The notes beneath the pieces were generated by a model. That model was not told where the DNA came from, made no database searches, and worked only from the letters and a program-made list of their open reading frames with translations. DNA of 64,000 nucleotides, taken from assembly GCF_001659985.1 (NCBI RefSeq), contig NZ_LYCS01000002.1:124001-188000 (forward strand), given 5' to 3'. This stretch comes from Oceanobacillus sp. Castelsardo (GTDB taxonomy: Bacteria; Bacillota; Bacilli; Bacillales; Amphibacillaceae). Within the stretch, counting starts at the first letter, position 1. The number at the start of each line of letters is the position of its first letter. Shown piece by piece: positions 18,569 through 27,567 of the stretch. A program made the position numbers and the translations under genes.

Positions 18569-18808
18569 ATGAAAAAATTAGTAGTAGGGTTATTAACTGG
18601 AGCGGTTCTATTAGGAAGTGCAACTTTTGTTGCGGCCGAATCAAATGAAAATGGCATCTTCAACTTTGAGGAAATGCAACCGCATATTGAAGAAATGCAT
18701 CCTAATTTATCACCAGAACAGCAGGAAGAAATGTTTAATAACTGTCATGGCGACAATGGTATGATGCAAAACGATACTGAATTCCGTGATATGATGTATA
18801 ATTTATAG
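18569..18808 (+). CDS. Small secreted Met/Glu-rich protein
   Basis: A 79-residue precursor. Residues 1-23 form a clear signal peptide ending near FVAA. The mature part of about 55 residues is acidic and rich in Met and His (EEMQPHIEEMHPN, CHGDNGMMQ), with one Cys. AGGAGATG before ATG 18569 decides the start; the in-frame ATG at 18560 overlaps that site. It is divergent from the response regulator at 18437 and 22 bases before a tiny membrane protein. I do not know the family; extracytoplasmic copper or silver binding is a reasonable guess. Confidence 0.7.
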   Translation: MKKLVVGLLTGAVLLGSATFVAAESNENGIFNFEEMQPHIEEMHPNLSPEQQEEMFNNCHGDNGMMQNDTEFRDMMYNL

Positions 18809-18830
18809 TTTAAAGAGGTGATCCTGTATA

Positions 18831-18950
18831 ATGGGGATGATGAATATGATGGGTTATGGGTTACTTGGATGGATACTTAACCTTGCATCTATCGGTATCG
18901 TTGTGTATTATGCCACCAAATTAGCATTAAAAAATTATCAGAAGGATTAA
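18831..18950 (+). CDS. Tiny Met-rich membrane protein (39 residues)
   Basis: A 39-residue protein beginning MGMMNMMGYG, with one hydrophobic segment (about 10-30) and a short Lys/Asn tail. AGAGGTG 12 bases before the ATG supports translation. It follows the secreted Met-rich protein by 22 bases, so both are probably expressed together. Similar short Met-rich membrane peptides occur in bacterial copper operons, but I cannot assign a family. Confidence 0.65.
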   Translation: MGMMNMMGYGLLGWILNLASIGIVVYYATKLALKNYQKD

Positions 18951-19225
18951 TTTAATCGTAATCTCTTTATAAAGGAGCGACTGTAAGTGTGATCATTCCT
19001 TTTAAATCATGATAATCGATGTTACTGTTTAACCCGTTTAACATAAAACTTTAACTCATGCATGAAATGATAGTATTTTGCAAATCAAAGAACCTTCAAT
19101 ATAAAACCAATGTATAATTGATTGTATATTGAAGGTAATCCTAACACTTATTTCATCAAACTTCCGTTAGTTTAAATGAATTATTCACAATATTTATTAG
19201 TAAAGACTTATATATTACAAGAGAA
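18951..19225. other. Gene-free stretch with a relic gene start
   Basis: AAAGGAGCG near 18973 precedes a GTG that stops after seven codons, so it looks like a truncated gene start. No other frame, RNA or repeat is recognisable before the arsC terminator. Confidence 0.35.
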
Positions 19226-19256
19226 AACACCAAGAGAATTTCTTGGTGTTTTTTTA
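19226..19256 (-). terminator. Bidirectional terminator after arsC
   Basis: AACACCAAGA pairs perfectly with TCTTGGTGTT around a five-base loop, with TTTTTTTA on the plus strand and TTTTC on the minus strand. It ends the ars operon. Confidence 0.88.
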
Positions 19257-19676
19257 TTCCCCTGTCTCAGCAAAGTGTTTGATTCGATTGCCAATTTCAT
19301 CACGAACACGCTGGAAAACTGCCCATTTTTCTTCTTCCGTTCCTTCTGCTCTTGCAGGATCATCAAATCCCCAGTGTTCCCTTTTGACTTTAGGTGGTGT
19401 AACAGGACATTTATCTTTTGCATCACCACAAAGGGTAACAGCTAAAGCTGCGTTGTTTAGTATTTCAGAATCGATAATATCCGATGTTTGATTTGATATG
19501 TCAATTCCTGCTTCTTTCATTGCTTTAACTGCATTCGAGTTCAGTCCGTGTGCTTCAATTCCACCACTTTTAACTTCCCATTCCTCTTGGTTTAAGTATT
19601 TTTTTGCCCAACCCTCTGCCATTTGGCTTCGGCACGAATTCCCAGTACATAGAAAGTAGATTATTTTTTTTGTCAT
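19254..19676 (-). CDS. arsC: Arsenate reductase ArsC (thioredoxin-coupled)
   Basis: Reduces arsenate to arsenite for export, passing electrons from thioredoxin. The 140-residue protein has the phosphatase-like loop CTGNSCRS (Cys10 to Cys15) and the two shuttle cysteines in [10 protein letters not shown] (83 and 90), the signature of the B. subtilis and S. aureus pI258 type. It is the last gene of arsR-arsI-arsB-arsC, 13 bases after arsB. The sequence looks intact. Confidence 0.96.
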   Translation of the reverse strand: MTKKIIYFLCTGNSCRSQMAEGWAKKYLNQEEWEVKSGGIEAHGLNSNAVKAMKEAGIDISNQTSDIIDSEILNNAALAVTLCGDAKDKCPVTPPKVKREHWGFDDPARAEGTEEEKWAVFQRVRDEIGNRIKHFAETGE

Positions 19677-19689
19677 AGCTCATTCTCCT

Positions 19690-20987
19690 TTAGAAAAATA
19701 GTAATGAAATATAAAGTCCAATTAATGTTATCAATAGGATGGGTATCGTTAAAACAACCCCAGTTTTAAAATACGTTCCCCACGATATTTTCATCCCTTT
19801 TTGGGATAAAACGTGAAGCCATACCAATGTGGCGAGTGACCCAATTGGAGTGATTTTTGGTCCTAAATCAGATCCTATAATATTCGCATAAACAAGTGCC
19901 TCTCGTATTACACCTGATGTATTTGTTTCTGCAATTGGCAAAGCATCAATCATAACAGTTGGCATATTATTCATAATTGCAGATAGAATAGCTGCTATAA
20001 AGCCCATAGAAACGGTAGCAATTAACAATCCTTCTTCAGCCACTTCTTGAATAACACCTGCCAAGACAGAAGTAAGTCCTGCATTTCCTAATCCATAAAC
20101 AACGACATACATTCCTATTGAGAAAAATCAATATTCCAAGGCGCTCCTTTAATTGCTGATTTTGTATCTACTACTTCGCTTCTTCTAGCCATCAGAATAA
20201 AAAGTATCGCAACAATACCTGCCACAATGGAAACAGGAATATGAATGAATTCACTAGTAAAGTAACCAATTAATAATACAGTTAAAACAAACCAAGACAA
20301 ACGGAACAATTTTTGGTCCTTGATCGCTTCTACTGGTTTTCTTAATTTAGACAAATCGTATGTTTTAGGGATACTTTTTCTGAAATAAATGAGTAAGACG
20401 GTAATCGTTGCAATTAGTGAAAAAATGTTTGGAATAACCATCCTCACAGCATATTCGAGGAATCCAATTCCAAAGAAATCAGCAGAAACAATATTTACCA
20501 AGTTACTTACGATAAATGGTAATGATGTTGTATCAGCAATAAAACCACTAGCAATAATAAACGGAAAAAACATTTTTTCCTTGAATTTCAAATGACGAAC
20601 CATTGCAAGTACAATTGGTGTTAATATTAATGCAGCTCCATCATTGGCGAATAATGCAGCAACAATCGCACCTAAAATACTCACATAGACAAACATTTTA
20701 ATTCCATTTCCTTTTGCAATCCTCGCCATATGTAGAGCAGACCGCTCAAACAAACCAATTTGATCTAATATTAATGAAATAAGGATGATTGCAACAAACG
20801 ATAATGTTGCGTTCCAAGTAATGTCTATTACTTCTAAGACATCACTAAATCCAACAACTCCTACTAAAAGAGCAATGATTGCTCCAGCACAGGCAGACCA
20901 ACCGATATTTAATCCTTTAGGCTGCCAAATAACGAAAATTAATGTAGCAATAAAAATAATAAGTGCTAATATCAATGTTGTTGACAA
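19690..20987 (-). pseudogene. arsB: Arsenite efflux pump ArsB, interrupted by a frameshift
   Basis: ArsB exports arsenite across the membrane. Two open frames, 20115-20987 and 19690-20112, are the N-terminal 290 and C-terminal 140 residues of one ArsB. At about 20120-20130 the gene reads GATTTTTCTCAATAGG. Adding one T gives a continuous frame through [16 protein letters not shown], the expected family sequence, and a normal length of 432 residues. The single base lies in a T-run, so either a sequencing error or a real inactivating mutation is possible. The start is probably TTG 20987, six bases after GGAGGT. ArsC would then lack its pump, unless the ACR3-like transporter at 28263 replaces it. 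Confidence 0.9.
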
Positions 20988-21031
20988 AAAATAAACCTCC
21001 AATTAATAGCAAGAAATATCTTCGATGTTTA

Positions 21032-21439
21032 TTAACCTACACAACAAGTTTCTCCATCAACTTGTTCTATATCACTATCTTCTTTTGTATAAAAGAACTC
21101 CCATTCATTCCCATCTGGATCTGTAACCCAAAATTTATCTTGAACAGCATAGCAGCATGTTGTATTCATTTCATCACGAGCAAAGAATCCTTCTTTTTCT
21201 AATCTCTCTTTATGAGTAAGTACTTCTTCAACATTATTAACTTGGAACCCAAAATGGTTTACTTGATTACCTAGTACTTCACCTTTAACATTTAATGTGA
21301 AATTTAATCCCGGCTCCTCTAATAAGAATTTCGCATAATCAGCTTTTGTTTTTACAGCCTTCATACCAAATACTTTTTGATAAAAGTCAATTGATCTTTC
21401 CAAATCGGTTACATTAATCCCCACGTGAACATATTTCAT
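21032..21439 (-). CDS. arsI: ArsI-like C-As lyase / CadI-family dioxygenase
   Basis: A 135-residue vicinal-oxygen-chelate protein. Family members cleave the carbon-arsenic bond of trivalent methyl- and aromatic arsenicals using Fe(II). Metal ligands are readable as His5, His62 and Glu115. The vicinal cysteine pair that binds trivalent arsenic is in MNTTCCYA (95-96), and another pair, TCC, lies near the C-terminus. It is located between arsR and arsB. A cadmium-induced CadI role is the alternative name for close relatives; the paired Cys and ars context favour ArsI. Confidence 0.88.
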   Translation of the reverse strand: MKYVHVGINVTDLERSIDFYQKVFGMKAVKTKADYAKFLLEEPGLNFTLNVKGEVLGNQVNHFGFQVNNVEEVLTHKERLEKEGFFARDEMNTTCCYAVQDKFWVTDPDGNEWEFFYTKEDSDIEQVDGETCCVG

Positions 21440-21496
21440 CTAAAATTCCTCCCAGATATTCATTAAATCAAAAAAGGTTGATTGATAGTATAAATA

Positions 21497-21823
21497 TTAA
21501 CAACAACTATTATTTGCAGCTTTATTCTCCGTTTTTCTAAAAATACAGCAAAGTTCTTCAGAGAGTAACCCATTTACTTCTTTTTCATTTATATCGTAAT
21601 AACTCCAAGTACCCTTCGTTTCTTTAACAATTAAGTTTGCATCTAATAAAATTTTAAGATGATAAGATAATTTTGACTGTGAAACACTAAATTCTTCCGT
21701 TAAATCACATACACAAGTTTGACCTCTTTGAGCAAGCTCATACATTATTTCTAACCCTTTTTGATCAGCAAAAGCTTTAAACTTTTTTTCAAATTGTTGA
21801 AATGTTGGTTTTACTGCTTCCAA
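21497..21823 (-). CDS. arsR: Arsenic-responsive repressor ArsR
   Basis: A 108-residue ArsR/SmtB winged-helix repressor. The arsenite site is in CVCDLTEEF (about 37-45) at the start of the DNA-contacting helix region, as in plasmid R773 and Bacillus ArsR. The C-terminus carries additional cysteines (LCCIF, NSCC). It is the first gene of the ars operon and sits beside two ATCAA-TTGAT dyads. Arsenite binding should release it and switch on arsI-arsB-arsC. Confidence 0.94.
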   Translation of the reverse strand: MEAVKPTFQQFEKKFKAFADQKGLEIMYELAQRGQTCVCDLTEEFSVSQSKLSYHLKILLDANLIVKETKGTWSYYDINEKEVNGLLSEELCCIFRKTENKAANNSCC

Positions 21824-21840
21824 ATTAAAATCCCCCTTTC

Positions 21841-21924
21841 ATCAATTTTTTTTGATATATAAATCATAATTTACGCATAATTTATTTTTTTAATAAAGGC
21901 AATAACTAAATCAAAAAAATTGAT
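21841..21924 (-). promoter_or_regulatory. ars promoter region with two ArsR-type dyads
   Basis: ATCAA-N6-TTGAT at 21841-21856 and ATCAA-N5-TTGAT at 21910-21924 match the known Bacillus ArsR recognition pattern. A TATGAT at about 21862-21867 on the minus strand may be the -10. The first dyad abuts the ribosome-binding site of arsR. Confidence 0.72.
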
Positions 21925-22007
21925 TTATTGAAAGTACTTCTTAACTCTAAGTGATATCTTAATCGTATTACACCACTATTGCACTACCCAGTTAGCATAA
22001 AAACAAA

Positions 22008-22040
22008 GGGTGCGTGAATCCTTCTTGGATCAACGCACCC
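22008..22040 (-). terminator. Terminator after cadD
   Basis: GGGTGCGT...GGATC pairs with the complementary half around TTCTT, forming a long stem (GGGTGCGTgATCC type with one bulge). It is followed on the minus strand by TTTGTTTTTATG. Confidence 0.85.
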
Positions 22041-22046
22041 CGTTTG

Positions 22047-22664
22047 TTAAAATAGGAATGAGAATAATGCTTTTAATGTACCATTTTCAAACATAATATA
22101 TATCCCTAGCCCAATAAATACAATTGGTACAATCCAACGTTCATATTTCTCAATTTTTTCCGATACAAAATCTAAGGAAGCTAAGCGATAGCTAATAAAG
22201 CATAAAACCCCAACCATAATGAAAAAGACAATACTAGCAACAAGGATTTCTATCGTATTTAATGTCGTGAAATAAGGTATATAGATAGAAAAGTCATCTG
22301 CACTGGAAGACAGGACAATAAATGTAACGGTTAAATATAATTGATTAAATCGATTGGAGGAAAATAGAGATAATATATTGCTTTCACTTTCATCCTCCTC
22401 TCCCATGATCCAAATCTTAATACCAAGATAAAGGGGAATAAGCCCAAGGAGACCTAAAACCCATTGCTCAGGAATTAACCATGTAATACCTAGGGCAACC
22501 AATAGACTTGCAGCTATAATAATTGCTGTACCTATGTATTGTCCAATCCATATATGTTTTGCTTGCCCTTTTTTTATTTGCGAAAACAAAAGGATTAAAA
22601 TAATAAGATAGTCAATCCCTGTTGCTACATAAACTGCAGCTGCTGTAAGTGCCGTTGCAATCAT
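22047..22664 (-). CDS. cadD: Cadmium resistance transporter CadD
   Basis: A 205-residue membrane protein with five to six hydrophobic segments. The N-terminal ATGIDYLIILILLFSQ and SSADDFSIYIPYF segments are typical of the CadD/LysE-like cadmium transporters of Staphylococcus. It gives modest cadmium resistance by export. It lies 79 bases after cadA on the same strand, with a short stem-loop in between, so it may be partly co-transcribed with cadC-cadA. Its own promoter is not evident. Confidence 0.86.
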   Translation of the reverse strand: MIATALTAAAVYVATGIDYLIILILLFSQIKKGQAKHIWIGQYIGTAIIIAASLLVALGITWLIPEQWVLGLLGLIPLYLGIKIWIMGEEDESESNILSLFSSNRFNQLYLTVTFIVLSSSADDFSIYIPYFTTLNTIEILVASIVFFIMVGVLCFISYRLASLDFVSEKIEKYERWIVPIVFIGLGIYIMFENGTLKALFSFLF

Positions 22665-22743
22665 TATTTCATCTCCAATACTTCTGGATAGGGCTTTTCA
22701 ATGGCAAGAAAAGCCCTTAATTTTACACACACATATTTATATA

Positions 22744-25134
22744 TTAATTTTCTTTTACCCGCATTAACCTTAAACCATTTAAAGCGACTAAAAGAGTTGC
22801 TCCCATATCTGAAAGGATGGCAATCCAAAGTGTTAGCCAACCGGGGATAACCAATAATAAGGCAATGAATTTAATAGCTAATGCGAATGTGATATTTTGC
22901 TTAATTATAGTCAGTGCTTTTCGGCTTAGTTTCACAGAAAATGGAAGTTTTCTTAAATCGTCTCCCATTAAAGCTACATCTGCTGTTTCAAGGGCAGTAT
23001 CTGTACCAGCTCCACCCATTGCGATTCCAACAGTAGAGGCAGCTAACGCAGGGGCATCATTGACACCATCTCCAACCATCGCTACGTTGCCATATTTAGA
23101 TCTCAATTGTTTAATAAATTCTAATTTGTCTTGTGGCAATAGTTCTGCTTGGATATCCGTTACCCAAACATGACCTCCAATTGCATTGGCTGTACCTTTG
23201 TTGTCACCTGTAAGCATGATGGTTTTTTTGATTCCAAGTTGATGTAACTTATGAATAATTTCCTTGCTGGATTCACGTACTTCATCAGCTACTGCAATGA
23301 CAGCAAGGATTTCTTTTTCAGTTCCAACAACCATTGCAGTTTTCCCTTGATTTTGAAGGGTCTTAATAAGTTGATCTTGCTCGTTATTAAAATCGACTGA
23401 TAGATTCTCAAATAATTTCGGATTTCCAATGTAATAAGTCGTGCCGCTGATAGTCCCCTTAATTCCTTTTCCCGTTATAGAAGAGAAATCATCCACGATT
23501 ACATCAGTATAGGAAATGTTCTCCTCTTTTGCTTTTTTCATAATAGCTGAAGCTAGAGGGTGCTGAGAACGATATTCTAATGCAGTAATGATAGATAACA
23601 TTTCTTTTGCATTTACCTGACTGTTCAACACATTAAAATCTGTTACAACTGGAATCCCTTTTGTTAATGTACCCGTTTTGTCAAAGGCAATCGCTTTTAA
23701 GGCGCCCATTTCTTCTAGATAAATTCCGCCTTTGATAAGCACACCTTTTTTAGCTGCATTTCCAATTGCTGAAACAATAGAAATTGGGGTTGAAATAACT
23801 AATGCACAAGGACAACCAACGACAAGAACAGCTAGCCCTTGGTAAACCCATGTTCCCCAGCTCCCACCAAATAATAATGGTGGCACAACAGCAACCAGTC
23901 CTGCGATAATCATAATAATAGGTGTATAATATTTTGCAAATTTATCTACAAACGCTTGAGATGGCGCACGTTCCCCTTGAGCCTCTTCAACAAGGTGAAT
24001 GATTTTGGAGATTGTTGTATCTTCAACAAGCTTTGTTACTTTAACCTCAAGTATTCCCTCTTCATTTAATGTTCCTGCAAAAACTTCATCATCAGTCGTT
24101 TTTTCGACAGGGACTGACTCGCCTGTAATAGCCGCTTGATTAACAGCAGAGTAACCATTTACTACTACACCATCCATAGCAAGCTTTTGACCGGGTTTCA
24201 CAATCATAATATCGCCAACAGCAATATCATCAACATGAATCATCATTTCTTGCCCATTTCTTCTAACAAGCGCCTCTTTAGGAGCAATATCCATTAGAGA
24301 TCGAATCGATTGTCTTGCTCGGTCCATTGAAAATCTTTCTAGAGCTTCACTAATCGCAAAAAGAATAACAACAATTGCACCTTCTGCCCATTCCCCAATA
24401 ATAGCTGCTCCAATAATTGCCACTGTCATAAGGGTTTTCATGTCAAATTCAAAATGTAGCAAGTTTTGAAACCCGACTTTAAAGAGTGAATATCCGCCAA
24501 TTACTATCGCTGCTGCAAACAATAGGGAAGTAATAATATTTTCTTCTCCATTAACAAACTGAGAAATATAACCAAAAATGATTAATAAAGTAGCATATAG
24601 TAACGTGCTGTGTTTTTTATAAAATGGCTCTTTTTCTTCTTTAACCTCTTGTTTCTCTTCCCTTAATGGTTTATCTTGAGTCACTTTAAGATTTTCAAAA
24701 GCACCGGCTTTTTCTAATTCTTCAATGGTTGTATCGCCATATACCTCGATTTTAGACGCACCAAAATTTACTTTTGCATCCTGAACCCCTGATAATTTTT
24801 TTACATTCTTTTCGAATTTACCAGCACAATTAGCACACGAAAATCCTTCAACCCGGTACACATTTTTATCCTGATGAACAACAATTGGTGCTTGCCGTTT
24901 TAGTTTTTCAGGCATTACTTTAAGATTTTCAAAAGCTCCCGCTTTCTCTAATTCTTCAACAGTTGCATCACCATACACGGATATTTTAGATGCGCCGAAA
25001 TTAACTTTTGCGTCTTGAACATTGGGTAGTTCCTTAACATTTCTTTCAAATTTTCCTGCACAATTTGCACATGAAAAGCCTTGTACTCGGTAGGAAGTCA
25101 TTTCTAATTCTAATCGTTCTGCTTGTTCAGACAT
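22744..25134 (-). CDS. cadA: Cadmium/zinc/lead-exporting P-type ATPase CadA
   Basis: A 796-residue P1B-2 pump. Two N-terminal heavy-metal domains carry CANC motifs (about 20-23 and 98-101). The two domains share the long identical run [13 protein letters not shown] and the phrase [14 protein letters not shown], so they look like a recent internal duplication. The membrane site is [10 protein letters not shown] (about 440), with DKTGTLTKG near 481 and [11 protein letters not shown] later. It overlaps cadC by eight bases (ATG inside the cadC stop region), so repressor and pump are translated together. Induction by Cd, Pb or Zn through CadC is expected. Confidence 0.95.
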   Translation of the reverse strand: MSEQAERLELEMTSYRVQGFSCANCAGKFERNVKELPNVQDAKVNFGASKISVYGDATVEELEKAGAFENLKVMPEKLKRQAPIVVHQDKNVYRVEGFSCANCAGKFEKNVKKLSGVQDAKVNFGASKIEVYGDTTIEELEKAGAFENLKVTQDKPLREEKQEVKEEKEPFYKKHSTLLYATLLIIFGYISQFVNGEENIITSLLFAAAIVIGGYSLFKVGFQNLLHFEFDMKTLMTVAIIGAAIIGEWAEGAIVVILFAISEALERFSMDRARQSIRSLMDIAPKEALVRRNGQEMMIHVDDIAVGDIMIVKPGQKLAMDGVVVNGYSAVNQAAITGESVPVEKTTDDEVFAGTLNEEGILEVKVTKLVEDTTISKIIHLVEEAQGERAPSQAFVDKFAKYYTPIIMIIAGLVAVVPPLLFGGSWGTWVYQGLAVLVVGCPCALVISTPISIVSAIGNAAKKGVLIKGGIYLEEMGALKAIAFDKTGTLTKGIPVVTDFNVLNSQVNAKEMLSIITALEYRSQHPLASAIMKKAKEENISYTDVIVDDFSSITGKGIKGTISGTTYYIGNPKLFENLSVDFNNEQDQLIKTLQNQGKTAMVVGTEKEILAVIAVADEVRESSKEIIHKLHQLGIKKTIMLTGDNKGTANAIGGHVWVTDIQAELLPQDKLEFIKQLRSKYGNVAMVGDGVNDAPALAASTVGIAMGGAGTDTALETADVALMGDDLRKLPFSVKLSRKALTIIKQNITFALAIKFIALLLVIPGWLTLWIAILSDMGATLLVALNGLRLMRVKEN

Positions 25135-25495
25135 TTACCTCCACCTCTTTCTTGTGTGTTAATGCAATCATCATAATTTGTTTGATATGTTTATCGTTTA
25201 ACGAATAAAAGGAGAGCTTTCCTTCCTTCCGATATTTGACAATCCTTTGCTTATAAAGTGTTCGTAAATGATGAGAAGCATTAGCAACCGTAACTCCTAA
25301 GATATTTGCTATATCACAAACACATAGCTCATCATCTTGACACAGAGCATAGGTGATTTTTGCTCTATTTTCATCGGCAATTGCTTTTAACATTTGAGAT
25401 ATACCAGAAATATCTACTGTTTGTAAATCACCCTGTATTCGATTAACCTTTTCCTCGTCATAACAAAAAACTTCACAAGTATCCTTTTTATTCAA
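25127..25495 (-). CDS. cadC: Cadmium-responsive repressor CadC
   Basis: A 122-residue ArsR/SmtB repressor. It has the CadC metal-site cysteines: one in CEVFCYDEE near the N-terminus (Cys7, Cys11) and the pair in DELCVCDIA (about 56-58) of the DNA-binding region. The winged helix runs to about 110. It leads the cadC-cadA operon, and its promoter holds two perfect dyads. In S. aureus pI258 the homologue releases DNA on binding Cd, Pb or Bi. Confidence 0.94.
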   Translation of the reverse strand: MNKKDTCEVFCYDEEKVNRIQGDLQTVDISGISQMLKAIADENRAKITYALCQDDELCVCDIANILGVTVANASHHLRTLYKQRIVKYRKEGKLSFYSLNDKHIKQIMMIALTHKKEVEVNV

Positions 25496-25506
25496 ATCAT
25501 CACCTC

Positions 25507-25571
25507 ATTCAAATATTCATTTGAATATATCATAACTTTTTCCCGTTACATATTCAAGCGATTACTTGAAT
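25507..25571 (-). promoter_or_regulatory. cadC-cadA promoter with two CadC operators
   Basis: On the minus strand TTGAAT (25552-25557) and TATGAT (25529-25534) are 17 bases apart. Perfect dyads flank them: ATTCAAG-N6-CTTGAAT at 25552-25571 covers the -35, and ATTCAAAT-ATTC-ATTTGAAT at 25507-25526 covers the transcription start. The second resembles the known cad operator of plasmid pI258. Confidence 0.85.
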
Positions 25572-25830
25572 GATTAAAAAAAGAACTGAGATTTCCCAAT
25601 TCTAATAACATCTTCTTGAATTTTCATTTATTAGCCTTAATAAGATGGACTCACAAAAATTTGGATAGTCCTAATAATAGTTCAAGAAAAAGTGAATATT
25701 ATTCTTTCTTCAATAAAGCTAAGTTTTCACGTATGACTTAAATAACAAAAAGTTGGTTAGACTGATATTAGAATATTAGAAACATTCTTCACTAGAATGA
25801 TAAATATATTTGGGTTGTATTATTTTATAG

Positions 25831-25882
25831 AATCCCGTCCTTATTTTGATTTTAGCAGATCGATTAAAATAAGGATGGGATT
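25831..25882. terminator. Long hairpin, possibly a bidirectional terminator
   Basis: AATCCCGTCCTTATTTT pairs with AAAATAAGGATGGGATT (17 pairs, one G-T wobble) around an 18-base loop, followed by TCTCATTATA. There is no obvious upstream gene on the plus strand, so it may be the end of a lost transcription unit. From 25572 to 26060 I see no gene. Confidence 0.6.
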
Positions 25883-26060
25883 TCTCATTATATTAGTGTT
25901 GATACTATTTTTATATATTTGCTTTAGAAAGTAAATGAAGTTATAATGTAAAGTATTAATTTTATTTTTAGTATTTATCTTGCTATTTCTATATTGTTTA
26001 CTATATAATAGCACCACTAAACTTTATAAGATAAAATCAAAATTTCATAATAAAAAAGGG

Positions 26061-26130
26061 AGAACCCCAAATCTATGTTAGGTCTTTGTTAGTACAAAGG
26101 CGTTCTTAGATTTGGGGTTCTTTTCTTTTT
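26061..26130 (+). promoter_or_regulatory. Attenuator-like hairpin before the Rep-like gene
   Basis: AGAACCCCAAATCTA (26061-26075) pairs perfectly with TAGATTTGGGGTTCT (26107-26121), followed by TTTTCTTTTT. The 31-base loop contains a second stem, CTTTGT/ACAAAG. It lies 25 bases before the start codon, so transcription must pass a terminator to reach the gene. This is the arrangement of copy-number attenuation in several Gram-positive plasmids. Confidence 0.72.
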
Positions 26131-26154
26131 GCACAAGTTTTGGAGGGTTAAGTA

Positions 26155-27567
26155 ATGACAATGTTAAGTAGAGAAATGTTAAAACAACAAAAAATATTAA
26201 AGAGTCTTTCATCTGTTTCTCTTCGTCTAATCCCATTTTTAGCGGCAAATACAGATTTAGACAAACGAATTAATGTAACCTTAGAACAAATTGAAGCAGC
26301 TAATATTATGACTCCGCGTCTAATAAAGGAAGCATTAGGAAGACTGGAGAAAGCTGAGTGGATCTATCGGGATAAAGATGGTTTCTTATATAGTAAATTC
26401 AACACTATTTCAACAGCTGATAACCATAATTTCCACTATATAAATTTGTATAAATTCTTTCAATCTGATGAATATAAAAAATCATACAAGCGCCAATTAC
26501 AATTCCTATTTTATATTCTAACAGCAAAGCTTCCTGGTCACGAGCATTCTTTAGCTATTGAGCATCTTTATCAAAACCGAACCAATGCAAAGCATGTAAA
26601 ATTAGACTTTTTTATTAGTTTTGAAGATATGATGTCCAACCTTTTAGATTTAATTAAAAAAGGTTTCTTTGAAGTGCGGATTGGAGTGAGCAAAGAAAAA
26701 CTAAATAAAAACACTAGAAACCTAAAAGAAAGATTATATACTTTTGCCGAAAAAACAGGTAAAAGAAAGAAACGTATGAGTCAAAAAGAAGAAAAACACC
26801 ATATCATTCATATTTGTATAGCAAAAAATTTAGTATCAAAAGATCAAATTTGCGACATTTATGATATGACAAGATTGGCAACTTTGCAGGATTTAAAATC
26901 TATTGCAAAAGATTTTGGATGTAGTTTAGACAGCTTTGATGTAAAAGCCTTAGAGAAGGTCCATATGGTAAAAGCAAAAATATATAAGGTATTCGGTGAT
27001 GTAGGAATACAATTATACCGTGAAGGCTTAAAGGATTTTTTCAATAATAGAAGCCATGCTTTTCAAAGCCTAATGGAAAATGGTGATTTCGGTAATACAA
27101 TCAAAAACTTTTATGTTATTCCTAGAATTGAACAAAGACTTAAATCCTTATTCGAACAGGTGAAAAATGATTATTTTACTAAAGTAAATACATTCCCATA
27201 TCAATCTTTAAATTTAAAACATGCTATCCAAGACAGTAAACCGTTTATATCTTACATTATGGAGGAATCATATAACGACAACCTTATCATATTAGATCGT
27301 GAGTTAGAAGCAGCATATAGCTTCATTTATAACCAATTCACACAAGTAGATAAGACTTGGTATGAATTTAAAGAAAAAGTAGAAAAAATCTATAAAGATG
27401 AGGCCGAAGCTTATGGTAATGATAGGAATAAAGTATTTTATCTTGCTAACGAAAGGCAATTAAATCAAAAAGAACGTACTATCACTAAAATCAAATGGGA
27501 CAGTAACTATAAAAGAGAAAGAAGAGAAAAGTTACTTTATAATCCTTACGTAGCAATTACCGAGTAA
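26155..27567 (+). CDS. Unrecognised protein, possibly a plasmid-type replication initiator
   Basis: A 470-residue, lysine-rich protein that I cannot place with certainty. The N-terminus (about 15-85) reads like a winged helix (NVTLEQIEAANIMTPRLIKE, then ALGRLEKAEWIYRDKDGFLY), common in replication initiators. The middle has a basic cluster, KTGKRKKRMSQKEEK (about 200-214), and the rest is predicted helical. GGAGGG eight bases before the ATG sets the start. The terminator-like leader and the AT-rich, palindrome-bearing region after it support a replication gene from an integrated plasmid, but no known Rep motif is proven. Confidence 0.6.
   Translation: MTMLSREMLKQQKILKSLSSVSLRLIPFLAANTDLDKRINVTLEQIEAANIMTPRLIKEALGRLEKAEWIYRDKDGFLYSKFNTISTADNHNFHYINLYKFFQSDEYKKSYKRQLQFLFYILTAKLPGHEHSLAIEHLYQNRTNAKHVKLDFFISFEDMMSNLLDLIKKGFFEVRIGVSKEKLNKNTRNLKERLYTFAEKTGKRKKRMSQKEEKHHIIHICIAKNLVSKDQICDIYDMTRLATLQDLKSIAKDFGCSLDSFDVKALEKVHMVKAKIYKVFGDVGIQLYREGLKDFFNNRSHAFQSLMENGDFGNTIKNFYVIPRIEQRLKSLFEQVKNDYFTKVNTFPYQSLNLKHAIQDSKPFISYIMEESYNDNLIILDRELEAAYSFIYNQFTQVDKTWYEFKEKVEKIYKDEAEAYGNDRNKVFYLANERQLNQKERTITKIKWDSNYKRERREKLLYNPYVAITE

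Noticed and set aside
19690-21002. Programmed frameshifting in arsB
   Set aside because: No slippery heptamer with a downstream pseudoknot or internal ribosome-binding site is evident, and ArsB is not known to use frameshifting; an indel is simpler.
22691-22716. Stem GGGCTTTTC/GAAAAGCCC between cadA and cadD
   Set aside because: It has no T-run on the minus strand, so I do not call it a terminator; it may only be a weak attenuating or processing stem.
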